A stretch of DNA of 64,000 nt. It comes from DATFQI01 sp963816955 (lineage in GTDB: Bacteria > Actinomycetota > Thermoleophilia > Solirubrobacterales > Solirubrobacteraceae). Numbering within the stretch: position 1 is the first letter of the stretch; each line of letters opens with the position of its first letter. The position numbers were made by a program, and so were the translations under genes. Below, piece by piece: positions 35,771 through 45,713 of this stretch. The stretch covers positions 1 to 64,000 of the forward strand of contig CAWFME010000010.1 of the NCBI GenBank assembly GCA_963816955.1. Reading direction: 5' to 3'. The notes under the pieces are model-generated. The model was not told the DNA's origin, searched no databases, and worked only from the letters and a program-made list of their open reading frames with translations.

Positions 35771-36401
35771 CGGCTTCGAGCTTTCGTCTGAGGTTGGAGA
35801 CGAAGACCTCGATCGTGTTGGTGATCGAGAACGGGTCGTAGCCCCAGACCTCGTCGAGCAGCTTCTGGCGCGAGATCACGAGGCGCTCGTTGCGCATCAG
35901 GTACTCCAGCAGCTCGAACTCGCGCTGCGTGAGGTCGATCTTGCGCTCGCCGCGCGCGACCTCGTGCGTGTCCGGGTTGAGCATCAGGTCCCCGACGCGC
36001 AGGGGCGCCATGCCGCGCGGGGGGCGGCGCCGCAGCAGCGCGCGCATGCGCGCCAGCAGCTCCTGGCGCTCGAACGGCTTGACCAGGTAGTCGTCGGCGC
36101 CGACGTCCAGGCCCTCGACGCGCGACTCCAGGGCGTCGCGCGCGGTCAGCATCAGGATCGGGACCTCGTCGCCGTCCTCGCGCAGCCGCCGGGCCACGTC
36201 GACGCCGTCGAGCCGGGGGAGGCCGAGGTCCAGCACGATCAGGTCGGGCAGGAAGGCATGCGCCTCCTCGAGGCCGCGCACGCCGTCGCCGGCCAGCTTG
36301 ACCTCGTAGCCCTCCATCCGCAGCGAGCGCTGCAGGACCTGGGCGATCTCCTCGTCGTCCTCGACGACGAGGATGCGAACCGGGCGGGTGGCGGTGTCCA
36401 T
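35712..36401 (-). CDS. OmpR/PhoB-family response regulator
   Basis: 229 residues: receiver (ILVVEDDEEIAQVLQRSL; phospho-acceptor in LIVLDLGLPRLDGVDVAR; DDYLVKPFERQELLARM) and winged helix (LTQREFELLEYLMRNERLVISRQKLLDEVWGYD, NTIEVFVSNLRRKLE, LLHTVRGAGYVLRV). The partner kinase overlaps its 3' end. The promoter has TACCAT eight bases before the ATG. The gene resembles MprA-type regulators but regulated genes cannot be named. Confidence 0.93.
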   Translation of the reverse strand: MDTATRPVRILVVEDDEEIAQVLQRSLRMEGYEVKLAGDGVRGLEEAHAFLPDLIVLDLGLPRLDGVDVARRLREDGDEVPILMLTARDALESRVEGLDVGADDYLVKPFERQELLARMRALLRRRPPRGMAPLRVGDLMLNPDTHEVARGERKIDLTQREFELLEYLMRNERLVISRQKLLDEVWGYDPFSITNTIEVFVSNLRRKLEADGEPRLLHTVRGAGYVLRV

Positions 36402-36409
36402 TTCTAAAG

Positions 36410-36415
36410 ATGGTA
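36410..36415 (-). promoter_or_regulatory. -10 element (TACCAT) of the OmpR-type regulator
   Basis: On the minus strand TACCAT lies eight bases before the ATG at 36401, without a ribosome-binding site between them. Confidence 0.45.
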
Positions 36416-36525
36416 GGCCGATTACCGGCGATCCCGCCGGATGTTCAGGCTTGGTTTAGGCGGATCGATGGATCCGGGCTCAGAAGAAGGGCTCCGGCCG
36501 CCGGCGTCGAAGGGGGCGCTGCCTT

Positions 36526-38997
36526 ATGCCGTCCCGGAAAGCTCCCGCGCGCCGTCCCAGCGCGAAGTCACGCGCCCGGCGCGCCACGCCGCGCCCCGCG
36601 TGGCCCCACCTGCCCGAGCTCGAGCAGCGCCAGCTCGACCTGATCGGCCTCGGGCTCGTCGCGATCGCCGTCTTCTTCGCCTTCCTCGTCTACGGCGGGG
36701 TCGACGGCGGAGAGGCCGGCGGCTGGACGGTCGAGTCGCTGCGCTGGCTGCTCGGCGCCGTCCACTACGGCGTGCCCGCCGCGCTGCTGGCGGGCGGCGC
36801 GATCCTCGTGCTGCGGCCCGTGCTCCCCGCCGTGCGGCCGTTCCGTGCGGGCGCGGTGTGCCTGTTCGCCGCGCTCTGCCTCGGCCTGGCCGCCGGCACG
36901 CTCGGCCTCGGCCCGGACGGCGGGCGCCCGGGCTTCTGGGACCCCGACTGGGTGCGCACGCGCGGCGGAATGGCCGGCGAGGCGCTCTACTGGGCCACCT
37001 CGACGCTGGTCGGGGGCGTCGGCTCCCACATCCTCGCGGTGTTCCTCTTCCTTGCGGGCGTCCTGCTGCTCACGGGCGCGTCCGTCGCGGGCGTGGTCAA
37101 GGCGACGGCCGACTCGACCACGCGCGCGGTCCAGTCCGGCAGCGATGCGGTCGCGCGCCGGCGGGCCGCGGCCGAGGAGCTGCGCGACCTGGAGACCCGC
37201 GAGTCGCGCGTGACCCAGGTCGCCGAGACCCCGGAGATCGAGGATCCGCCCGAGTTCGAGCCCGGCGTGGTGCCGCCCGAGGAGCGCGACCCGGCGTTCT
37301 GGTCGGGCCAGGACCGCTTCCCGGACCTCTACGACGAGCCGCGCCCGGAGCCGGTCGACGAGCCCGAGCCCCAGCTGGCGCTCCCGGAGCCAGAGGACGA
37401 GCCCACGCTGGCCGAGGACGCCGACGAAGAGGGTGTGCACAAGACGCACGACCCCGCCGACCTGACGCCGCAGGGCCGCTTCCGCAGGTCCGTGACGGAG
37501 TCGCCGGACTTCGAGTGGATCGTGCCGGACCCGCGCTTCCTCAAGCGCTCCAGCGCCGAGGCCAGCCGCCCCGACACCGCCGGGCAGGAGAAGACCGCCG
37601 CCCAGCTCGTCGAGGCGCTCGGCCACTTCGGCGTGCAGGCGAAGGTGATCGGGATGGTCGCCGGCCCGCACATCACCCGCTACGAGCTGCGCCTGGCGCC
37701 CGGCATCAAGGTCGGCAAGGTCGCCCAGCTCAAGGACGACCTCGCCTACGCCCTGGCCGCCTCCGACATCCGCATCCTCGCCCCGATCCCGGGCAAGCAG
37801 GCGGTCGGCGTCGAGGTCCCCAACACGCGCCGGCGCACCGTGCACCTCGGCGACGTCTTCCAGGAGCCGCCGGGCGACTGGTCGCCGCTGACCGTCTGGC
37901 TCGGCAAGGACGTCGCCGGCCGCGCGATCGGCGCCGACCTCGCCAAGATGCCGCACCTGCTCGTCGCCGGCACGACGGGCGCGGGCAAGTCCGGCGCCGT
38001 CAACGCGATGCTGTCCTCGATCCTGCTGCGCGCCACGCCGCACGAGGTCCGGATGGTGCTCGTGGACCCCAAGCAGGTCGAGCTCAACCACTACGACTCG
38101 ATCCCGCACCTGCTCACGCCGGTGATCACCTCGCCGCGCCAGGCCGCGACCGCGCTGCAGAACCTCGTGCGCGAGATGGAGCAGCGCTACACCTACATGT
38201 CGCTCGCGCGCACGCGCTCGCTCGTCGAGCTCAACAAGGTCCGCGAGCGCCGCGGCGAGGCGCCGCTGCCGTACGTCCTGTGCGTGATCGACGAGCTCGC
38301 CGACCTGATGATGGTCGCGCCCGCCGACGTCGAGGACTCGATCATCCGGATCGCCCAGAAGGCGCGCGCGGTCGGCATCCACCTCGTGCTCGCCACGCAG
38401 TCGCCGCGCGTCGACGTGATCACGGGCATGATCAAGGCCAACGTGCCGTCGCGGATCGCCTTCGCGGTGTCCTCGCAGACCGACTCGCGCGTGATCCTCG
38501 ACCAGAACGGCGCCGAGTCGCTGCTCGGGATGGGCGACATGCTCTTCTCGCCCGTGGGCTCCTCGCGGCTGCAGCGGATCCAGGGCGCCTTCATCGACGA
38601 GAGCGAGATCGAGAAGCTCACGGAGGGCTGGCGCCGCCAGGGCGAGCCCGAGTTCCGCGAGGAGCTGCTCGAGGAGGTCGAGGAGGAGCCCGTCGAGGGC
38701 GGTGGCGCCGAGGACGGGTTCGACCCCGACGAGGACCCGTTGCTGGGCGACGCGATCCGGCTCGTGGCCGAGATGCAGACGGCCTCGACGTCGATGCTCC
38801 AGCGCCGCCTGCGGCTGGGCTACACGCGTGCCGGCAGGCTGATCGACATGCTCGAGCGCCGCGGGGTGATCTCGGGCTACGAGGGCTCCAAGCCGCGCCA
38901 GGTGCTCGTCACCGAGGCCGACCTGCCGCGCGTCCTCGCCGCACTGGACCCGGGCGCCGGTGACACGGTGTCCGTCCCGGACGACACCGGCGACTAG
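36526..38997 (+). CDS. ftsK: DNA translocase FtsK/SpoIIIE
   Basis: 823 residues. Four membrane helices in the first ~200 residues (LIGLGLVAIAVFFAFLVYGG, YGVPAALLAGGAILVL, AGAVCLFAALCLGLAAGTL, ILAVFLFLAGVLLLTGA), an acidic Pro-rich linker (~235-330), then the motor: Walker A LLVAGTTGAGKSGAVNAML, YDSIPHLLTPVIT, Walker B YVLCVIDELADLMM, VLATQSPRVDVITGMIKANVPSRIAF, and the C-terminal gamma winged helix (LQRRLRLGYTRAGRLIDMLERRGVISGYEGSKPRQVL). It moves chromosome ends through the septum. The ATG at 36526 has no strong ribosome-binding site. Confidence 0.96.
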   Translation: MPSRKAPARRPSAKSRARRATPRPAWPHLPELEQRQLDLIGLGLVAIAVFFAFLVYGGVDGGEAGGWTVESLRWLLGAVHYGVPAALLAGGAILVLRPVLPAVRPFRAGAVCLFAALCLGLAAGTLGLGPDGGRPGFWDPDWVRTRGGMAGEALYWATSTLVGGVGSHILAVFLFLAGVLLLTGASVAGVVKATADSTTRAVQSGSDAVARRRAAAEELRDLETRESRVTQVAETPEIEDPPEFEPGVVPPEERDPAFWSGQDRFPDLYDEPRPEPVDEPEPQLALPEPEDEPTLAEDADEEGVHKTHDPADLTPQGRFRRSVTESPDFEWIVPDPRFLKRSSAEASRPDTAGQEKTAAQLVEALGHFGVQAKVIGMVAGPHITRYELRLAPGIKVGKVAQLKDDLAYALAASDIRILAPIPGKQAVGVEVPNTRRRTVHLGDVFQEPPGDWSPLTVWLGKDVAGRAIGADLAKMPHLLVAGTTGAGKSGAVNAMLSSILLRATPHEVRMVLVDPKQVELNHYDSIPHLLTPVITSPRQAATALQNLVREMEQRYTYMSLARTRSLVELNKVRERRGEAPLPYVLCVIDELADLMMVAPADVEDSIIRIAQKARAVGIHLVLATQSPRVDVITGMIKANVPSRIAFAVSSQTDSRVILDQNGAESLLGMGDMLFSPVGSSRLQRIQGAFIDESEIEKLTEGWRRQGEPEFREELLEEVEEEPVEGGGAEDGFDPDEDPLLGDAIRLVAEMQTASTSMLQRRLRLGYTRAGRLIDMLERRGVISGYEGSKPRQVLVTEADLPRVLAALDPGAGDTVSVPDDTGD

Positions 38998-39012
38998 CCT
39001 CTCCAGGGTCCA

Positions 39013-39774
39013 ATGCCCGAGATCGGCGAGACCCTGCGCGAGGCGCGGATGCGCCGCCGGATCGACATGGCCGAGGTCGAGTCGGCCACGAAGATCCGCG
39101 CGAAGTACCTGCGAGCGCTCGAGAGCGAGGAGTGGGAGCTGCTGCCCGGCCCCACCTTCGTCAAGACGTTCCTGCGCACCTACGCGGAGTACCTCGAGCT
39201 GGACGCGCGGCTGCTCGTGGAGGAGTACAAGCAGCGCTTCGAGCGCCCCGCGGGGATGGACGTCACGCCGCTCAACCTCCGCCGGCAGCGGCGCAGGCGC
39301 CGCGTGGCGCCCCGGCTCGGGCCCGGCATCGTCGTGGTGCTCGGCATCGTGGCCCTGCTCGGCTCCCTGTATCTGCTCGGCGTCTCCGGCGACGACGGCG
39401 GCGACGAGCAGGAGCCGCCGGCCGCGGTCGAGACCGCCACGCCGACGCCCGAGAAGTCCTCCTCCCGTCGCAAGAAGCGCGCGGCGGCGACGAAGCCGAT
39501 GCGCGTGAGCATCGTCGCCACCGGGGAGGTGTACGTCTGCATGGAGAACTCGCGCGGGAGGGCGGTCGTCGACAAGGAGACGCTCTCGGCCGGGCAGCGC
39601 ACGCGCACGTTCACCGGCCGCCGCTTCAAGGTGACCTTCGGCACCGCGGCGGCGCGGATCCGCCAGAACGGCAAGAGCTACCGGGTCGCCGAGAGCCAGG
39701 ATCCCGTCGGCTACGCGCTGCGCTCGGGGCGGCGCCCGCAGCGGATCACGAGCGGCCTGGCCGGCTGCACGTGA
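39013..39774 (+). CDS. RodZ-like HTH membrane protein (DUF4115)
   Basis: 253 residues. N-terminal HTH_25 domain (IGETLREARMRRRIDMAEVESATKIRAKYLRALESEEWELLPG and YAEYLELDARLLVEEYK), one membrane helix (GPGIVVVLGIVALLGSLYLLGVSG, about residues 108-130), a Ser/Lys linker, and a C-terminal DUF4115-like beta domain (VSIVATGEVYVCMENSRGRAVVDKETLSAGQRTRTF). RodZ-type proteins tie MreB or division proteins to the cell wall machinery. It follows ftsK by 15 bp and overlaps cinA (GTGA). Confidence 0.85.
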   Translation: MPEIGETLREARMRRRIDMAEVESATKIRAKYLRALESEEWELLPGPTFVKTFLRTYAEYLELDARLLVEEYKQRFERPAGMDVTPLNLRRQRRRRRVAPRLGPGIVVVLGIVALLGSLYLLGVSGDDGGDEQEPPAAVETATPTPEKSSSRRKKRAAATKPMRVSIVATGEVYVCMENSRGRAVVDKETLSAGQRTRTFTGRRFKVTFGTAAARIRQNGKSYRVAESQDPVGYALRSGRRPQRITSGLAGCT

Positions 39775-41057
39775 GCGTGCGCGCCGGCATCGTCGTCACC
39801 GGCACGGAGGTCCTGTCGGGGATCATCGCCGACCGCAACGGCCCGTGGCTGGCCGAGAAGCTGCGCGAGCGCGGCGTCCAGCTCGCGCACGTGATGATCG
39901 TCGGCGACCGCCCGGAGGACCTGCGCGCGGCGCTCGACTTCCTCGCGCGCGAGGGGATGGACGTGATCCTCACCAGCGGCGGGCTCGGGCCGACCGCCGA
40001 CGATCTGACCGCCGAGGTGGTGGCGGAGTTCGCGGGGCGCTCGATGCAGCTGGATGCGGCGCTCGAGGGACGGATCGCGGCGATCCTGGAGCGGCTGCGT
40101 GCGCGCTGGCGCGGCGGGATCGATGAAGATGCGATGCGCGCGGGCAACCGCAAGCAGGCGATGGTGCCCGACGGCGCCACGGTGCTCGAGCCCGTCGGCA
40201 CCGCGCCGGGACTGGTCGTGCCCGCCGGCTCGGTGACCGTGGTCGTGCTGCCCGGTCCGCCCGGGGAGCTGCAGCCGATGTGGCGCGCCGCGCTGGAGAC
40301 CGAGGCGCTGCAGGCCGCGCTGGTGGACGCCGGCGTCTACGAGCAGCGGATCATGCGCCTGTTCGGGCCGCCTGAGTCCGAGATCGCCAAGACGCTGCGC
40401 GACGCGGAGGCCGAGGGCGTGGCGCTCGGGCGGCTGGAGATCACGACCTGCCTGCGGCGCGGGGAGATCGAGATCGCGACCGTGTTCGAGCCGGACGCGG
40501 CCTCGGACTACGAGGGGTTCGAGGCCGCCGTGCTCGAGCGCCACGGGCCGACGGTGTTCGCGCGCGACGGCGAGACGATCGACGAACTGGTGGCGGAGGC
40601 GCTGCTGGGCCCGCCGGTCCGCACGGTGGCGGTCGCCGAGTCGTGCACCGGCGGGCTGATGGCGGGCCGGCTGACCGACCGCGCGGGGTCCTCGGAGTAC
40701 GTGCTGGGCGGGCTGACGGTCTACTCCAACGAGGCCAAGGCGTCGCTGGCGGGTGTGGATGCCGGGCTGATCGAGCCTCACGGCGCGGTCTCGCCCGAGG
40801 TGGCGGCGGCGCTCGCCGACGGGGCGATCGAGCGGCTCGGGGCCGACGTCGGGATCGGCATCACCGGCATCGCCGGGCCGGGCGGCGGCAGCGAGGCGAA
40901 GCCGGTCGGGACGGTCTGCCTGTCCGTCGCCGAGCGCGGCGGCGCGCGGATCGACCGCACGCTCCAGCTCCCCGGCAACCGCGCGATGGTGCGCGAGCGG
41001 ACGACGACCGTCGCGATGCACCTGCTGCGGCGGCTGCTCGATGGCCGGGCCGACTGA
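39771..41057 (+). CDS. cinA: CinA-family protein (nicotinamide-nucleotide amidase)
   Basis: 428 residues. N-terminal MoCF/COG1058 domain (AGIVVTGTEVLSGIIADRNGPWLAEKLRERG, LTSGGLGPTADDLTAEVVA, VVLPGPPGELQPMW) and C-terminal amidase domain (VAVAESCTGGLMAGRLTDRAGSSEYVLGGLTVYSN, ITGIAGPGGGSEAKPVGTVC). It recycles NMN and clears ADP-ribose-type metabolites; in some bacteria it is linked with competence and recA. Start GTG at 39771 overlaps the rodZ-like stop; the end overlaps thpR by 17 bp. recA follows two genes later, the classical cinA-recA neighbourhood. Confidence 0.94.
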   Translation: MSVRAGIVVTGTEVLSGIIADRNGPWLAEKLRERGVQLAHVMIVGDRPEDLRAALDFLAREGMDVILTSGGLGPTADDLTAEVVAEFAGRSMQLDAALEGRIAAILERLRARWRGGIDEDAMRAGNRKQAMVPDGATVLEPVGTAPGLVVPAGSVTVVVLPGPPGELQPMWRAALETEALQAALVDAGVYEQRIMRLFGPPESEIAKTLRDAEAEGVALGRLEITTCLRRGEIEIATVFEPDAASDYEGFEAAVLERHGPTVFARDGETIDELVAEALLGPPVRTVAVAESCTGGLMAGRLTDRAGSSEYVLGGLTVYSNEAKASLAGVDAGLIEPHGAVSPEVAAALADGAIERLGADVGIGITGIAGPGGGSEAKPVGTVCLSVAERGGARIDRTLQLPGNRAMVRERTTTVAMHLLRRLLDGRAD

Positions 41058-41590
41058 GCGGCTCTTCGTCGCCCTGGACCTGCCCGCTGATGCGCGGGCG
41101 GCGCTCGCGGCGTTCCGCGATCGCGCGGATCGGGACGGTGTGGCGGCCCGTGCCCGACGAAGCGCTGCACGTGACGCTCGTGTTCCTCGGGCACCTCCCG
41201 CCGGGGTCCTCCGAGCGGGTGGCAGAGGTGGTACGGCGCTGCGCGGGTCCGGCCGCTGACCTCGCTCTGGGTCCGGCGCTGCTGCTCCCGCCGCGCCGCG
41301 CGCGGGTCGCTGTGCGCGGAGGTCGAAGACGGGGCGGGCGCGCTCGGGACGCTGCAGGGCCGCCTCGCGGGCGCTCTGGCGGACGCCGGGCTGCACGAGC
41401 CGGAGGGGCGGCCGTACCGCCCGCACGCCACCGTGGCGCGGCTGCCGCTCGGGCGAGCGCGCGCCGCGCGTGTCTCCCGATGGTCCCGAGCGGGTCGCGC
41501 TTCGCGGGCGAGGCGGTGACGCTCTACCGCTCCCACCTCGGGCGCGGCGGGGCCCGCTACGAGCCGCTCGAGCGCGTCGCGGTCGGCTGA
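41041..41590 (+). CDS. thpR: RNA 2',3'-cyclic phosphodiesterase ThpR, frameshifted
   Basis: A 2H phosphoesterase of about 180 residues. Both catalytic HxT motifs are present: HVTLVFLGHLP and RPHATVARL. The start LFVALDLPADARAALAAFRDR is typical. It opens 2',3'-cyclic phosphates on RNA ends; the E. coli homologue ligates tRNA halves in vitro. Indels near 41140, 41310 and 41470-41500 break the frame. The gene sits between cinA and recA, where ThpR is commonly found. Confidence 0.82.
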
Positions 41591-41626
41591 TCGTCCAGAC
41601 GGGTGGGCGCGGGCTTCAGGCGGGGG

Positions 41627-41632
41627 TAAGCT
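41627..41632 (+). promoter_or_regulatory. -10 element (TAAGCT) of the secreted hydrolase
   Basis: TAAGCT ends 11 bases before ATG 41644, so the 5' leader would be only about four bases. Confidence 0.4.
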
Positions 41633-41643
41633 CGCTCGCAGCG

Positions 41644-43704
41644 ATGGCCGGGGTCTGCACGCGAATCGTCCTCGGCGCCCTCGCCGCCGTCCTTGCGCTG
41701 CCCAGCGTCGCTTCGGCAGCGCTCGACTGGCGCTCCTGCCGCGTCGCGACCGGCGCCGAGTGCGCGACCCTGCGGGTCCCGCTCGACCGCTCGGGGTCGC
41801 TGCCGGGCACGGTGCCGCTGAAGCTGGCGCGGCTGCCCTCAGACGCTGCGCGACCGACGCTCGTGTACCTCTCGGGCGGGCCGGGCGGCGCCGGGATCGA
41901 GGAGATGCTCGCGGTGATGCCGCTGGCGCCGTTCCTGCTCGACTCCTACCGCGTCGTCGGCTTCGACCAGCGCGGCACCGGCGGCTCCGGGCTGCTGCGC
42001 TGCCCGGCGCTCGAGCGCGACGCGCGGCTGCGCAGCGTCCGCGCCGGCGGCGTCGTGCGCGCAGCAAGCTCGGCGCCGCGCGGAGCTTCTACACGACCCC
42101 GGACTCCGTCGAGGACCTCGAGGCGATCCGCGCCGAGCTGGGCGTCGAGCGGCTGACGCTGTTCGGCATCTCCTACGGGACCGAGCTGGCGCTCGCCTAC
42201 GCCCGCGTCGCACCCCGACCGGGTCGACCGGCTGATCCTCGACTCCGTCGTCGACCCCGACGACCGCGACCCGTTCGGGCTCTCCGGCTTCCGGGCGATG
42301 GGCCCGAGCCTGCGACGGGCTGTGCCCGGCGCGCTGCCGCGGGCTGGGTGACGATGCCCGTGGATCTCGTCGCCAAGCTGGCCGCGCGGCTGCGCACGCG
42401 GCCGCTGCGCGGCGGTCTCCTACGACCGCCGCGGCCGTCGCCACCGGCAGCGGATCGGGCCGACCGCGATCGCCGACCTGCTGTTCGACTCCGACTACAA
42501 CCCGCCGCTGCGCGCGGCCGTGCCCGTGGCCGTGCGCGCCGCGCTGCGCGGGGACGCCGCGCCGCTGGCCCGGCTGGTCGCCGAGGGCAACACGCTCGCG
42601 GATCTGCCCTCGCCGAAGTCGTTCTCGAGCGCCCGCTACGCGACCGTCTGCGAGGAGACGCCGCTGCCGTGGGACGCCTCCACGCCGCTCGAGGCGCGCT
42701 TGGCGGAGGCCGTGCGCCGGGCGTCGGAGCTGGGGCCGGGCGCGTTCTTCCCGTTCGACCTCACGACCGCCGCGGCCGACGAGATCGGCCTGTGCCTGCA
42801 CTGGCCGGGCGTGCCGTCCGGGCGGCGTCCCGGCGCCCGCGGCGCCGTACCCGAACGCCCCGACGCTGCTGCTCCAGGGCGGCGAGGACCTGCGCACGCC
42901 GCCCGAGGGCTCCGCGCGCGTCGCCGCGGCGCTCCCGGACGCGCAGCGCGTGACCGTGCCCGGCGTCGGCCACGCGGTCGTCGGCGGCGACCCGAGCGGC
43001 TGCGGCGTGCGCAAGCTCGAGCGCTTCGTGACGGGGGAGGCGGTGGGCGGCGACTGCCGCCGCGTCGGGACCGGCGTGCCGGCCCTGCCGCTGCCGCCGC
43101 GGTCCCTGCGGCGAGTGGCGCCCCTGCGCGGGCTCGGCGGGCGCGTGGGCCGCACCGCCGCCGCCGTCGGCGTGACGGTCGACGACCTCGTGTTCTCGCT
43201 CTCGCCGGCGTTCCTGTCCTACTCCGGCGGCGGGCTGCGCGGCGGCTCCTTCGCCGTGCGCCGCGGCCGCGTGGTCGTGCGGCGCTTCTCCGCGGTCCGC
43301 GGGATGTGGATCTCCGGCTCGGCCGGCCGAGGCGTGCTGCGCCTGCGGATCGGCGGCCGCGCCGCCGCGCACGGGCGGGTCACGCTGCGCTCCGGCGGGC
43401 GCCTGAGCGGGCGCCTCGGCGGCCGCGCCATCCGCGTCCGCCTGCCCGGCTACGCCACGAGCCTCGCCGCGGCCGCGGGCTCCGGCCTCTCGCGCGGCTC
43501 CGGTCTCGTGCGCCGGCTCCGCCCCCTCGCGCGGCTCCGCCGTGGCCTCCGCGCTGGCGAGCGTGTTCGGCGCGCCTCTTGTCGCGAAGTCTTCACGTTC
43601 GCGTCTGGTTCCGTCACCGGTGCGCTGACAGCCTGTCGTTCTGTCCGGTGGGGACCGCATCATGGGCGGCCACCCTTGAGACGAGACTTCAGAGGAGCAG
43701 CCCG

Positions 43705-43708
<4 letters not shown>
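41644..43708 (+). CDS. Secreted alpha/beta hydrolase (tripeptidyl aminopeptidase-like), frameshifted
   Basis: Signal peptide RIVLGALAAVLALPSVASAA, then an alpha/beta hydrolase core: LVYLSGGPGGAGIEEML (oxyanion loop), VVGFDQRGTGGSGLL, LFGISYGTELALAYARV (nucleophile serine), LILDSVVDPDDRDPF, and a TAP-like C-terminal part with LLLQGGEDLRTPPEGSARVA (Asp) and VPGVGHAVVGGD (His). The frame breaks near 42060, 42210, 42330, 42410 and 42830. After the hydrolase a ~150-residue basic, Gly-rich beta-type extension follows. The stated end meets the recA ATG, but recA's promoter should lie in the last 150 bp, so the true stop is probably near 43550 after another indel. Confidence 0.75.
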
Positions 43709-44803
<1,095 letters not shown>

Positions 44804-44807
44804 CGCC

Positions 44808-45305
44808 GTGACGGTTCGGCTCGAGGATCCCGAGGCGCGCCTGCAGCACGCGCGCGACGTCGCCTGGAAGGCGCTCAACCGGCGCGAGCGGACGGTCGCC
44901 GAGCTGGGCCGGCTGCTCGCCGCCAAGCGCGTCGAGCCGTCCGCGATCGAGACGGTCCTCGCCGAGCTGGGCGAGCAGGGCTACCTGGACGACGCGAGCT
45001 ACGCCCAGCGCTTCGCCGACGACCGCCGGCGGCTGGACGCGTGGGGCGCCGAGCGGATCGAGCGCAAGCTGCTCTCGCTCGGCATCGCCCGCGAGATCGT
45101 CGCCGCCGCGGTCGGCGAGCAGGACCACCAGGGGGAGATGGACGCCGCGCTCGAGCTGCTCGCCCGCCGCTTCCCGGACCCGCCGAGCACCCCGCGCGAG
45201 CGCGACCGGGCGCTCGGCGTGCTCGTCCGCAAGGGCTATGGCCTCGAGCTCGCGCACGACGCGCTGCGCCGCCACGCCGGCGTGCGCGACGAGCTCTTCG
45301 ACTGA
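44808..45305 (+). CDS. recX: RecA regulator RecX
   Basis: 165 residues of three-helix repeats: EARLQHARDVAWKALNRRERTVAELGRLLAAKRV, IETVLAELGEQGYLDDASYAQRFADDRRRLDAWGAERIERKLLSLGI and the C-terminal DRALGVLVRKGYGLELAHDALRRHA. RecX binds the groove of RecA filaments and limits their growth. It starts four bases after the recA stop at GTG 44808 and is surely in the same operon. Confidence 0.9.
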   Translation: MTVRLEDPEARLQHARDVAWKALNRRERTVAELGRLLAAKRVEPSAIETVLAELGEQGYLDDASYAQRFADDRRRLDAWGAERIERKLLSLGIAREIVAAAVGEQDHQGEMDAALELLARRFPDPPSTPRERDRALGVLVRKGYGLELAHDALRRHAGVRDELFD

Positions 45306-45713
45306 GTGCGCGGCGCCGCGGGCGCAGCCCAGCGCGGCATGCCGGGCATGCCCTTGCGCAGTTTGCGCGAGAGGCCCTGCGGTACTACGATCCGGCAAAG
45401 CGACAGACCGGGCCGATCGCGGCCCGAAATGACCAGCAAATCATCACATTTTTTCAAAGCGGAATTCAGCAGTGCAGACGTGACGGCGACCAACGACACC
45501 TCTTTCGAGCGCGCACGCTCGAGTCCCAGGCCGGCGGGCCAGGGCACACCGACCCAACAGCGCAGCTAGCCGCCATCTGACGGGTGGTGCATCCACCCTT
45601 CCTGCTTCTTCTCCGCTCGTGCCGGGTCCGGCTCGGTCTGCCGCCTGCCAACGAGGGACTACGGACTCACGTCCGGCGGCGCGAGCCGTGCGGGGCGGGG
45701 GAGAGGAACGGAA
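45306..45713. other. Non-coding region between recX and rny
   Basis: About 410 bp with no credible protein. It contains a GGGCCG-ATCG-CGGCCC hairpin (45410-45425), an AT-rich patch with a run of six T (about 45448-45453), a TCGAGCG-CGCA-CGCTCGA hairpin (near 45505-45522) and a terminator-like hairpin at 45582-45598. A small RNA between the AT-rich patch and that terminator is possible but no -10/-35 pair is clear. Confidence 0.5.
45582..45598 (+). terminator. Terminator-like hairpin before rny
   Basis: GGGTGG-TGCAT-CCACCC followed by the T/C-rich TTCCTGCTTCTTCT. It ends 115 bp before the rny ATG and 277 bp after recX, so it may end recA-recX read-through or a small RNA. Confidence 0.5.

Noticed and set aside
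43590..43625. GTTC-N7-GTTC before recA, like the alphaproteobacterial SOS box, and CGCGAA-N9-TTCGCG
   Set aside because: The genome's LexA box appears to be the Gram-positive CGAAC-N4-GTTCG form (48765), and neither motif fits it. Chance in GC-rich DNA cannot be excluded.
45236..45547. Minus-strand 103-codon frame in the recX-rny gap
   Set aside because: No ribosome-binding site or -10 box, no recognisable features, and it overlaps recX; reads like random GC-rich sequence.
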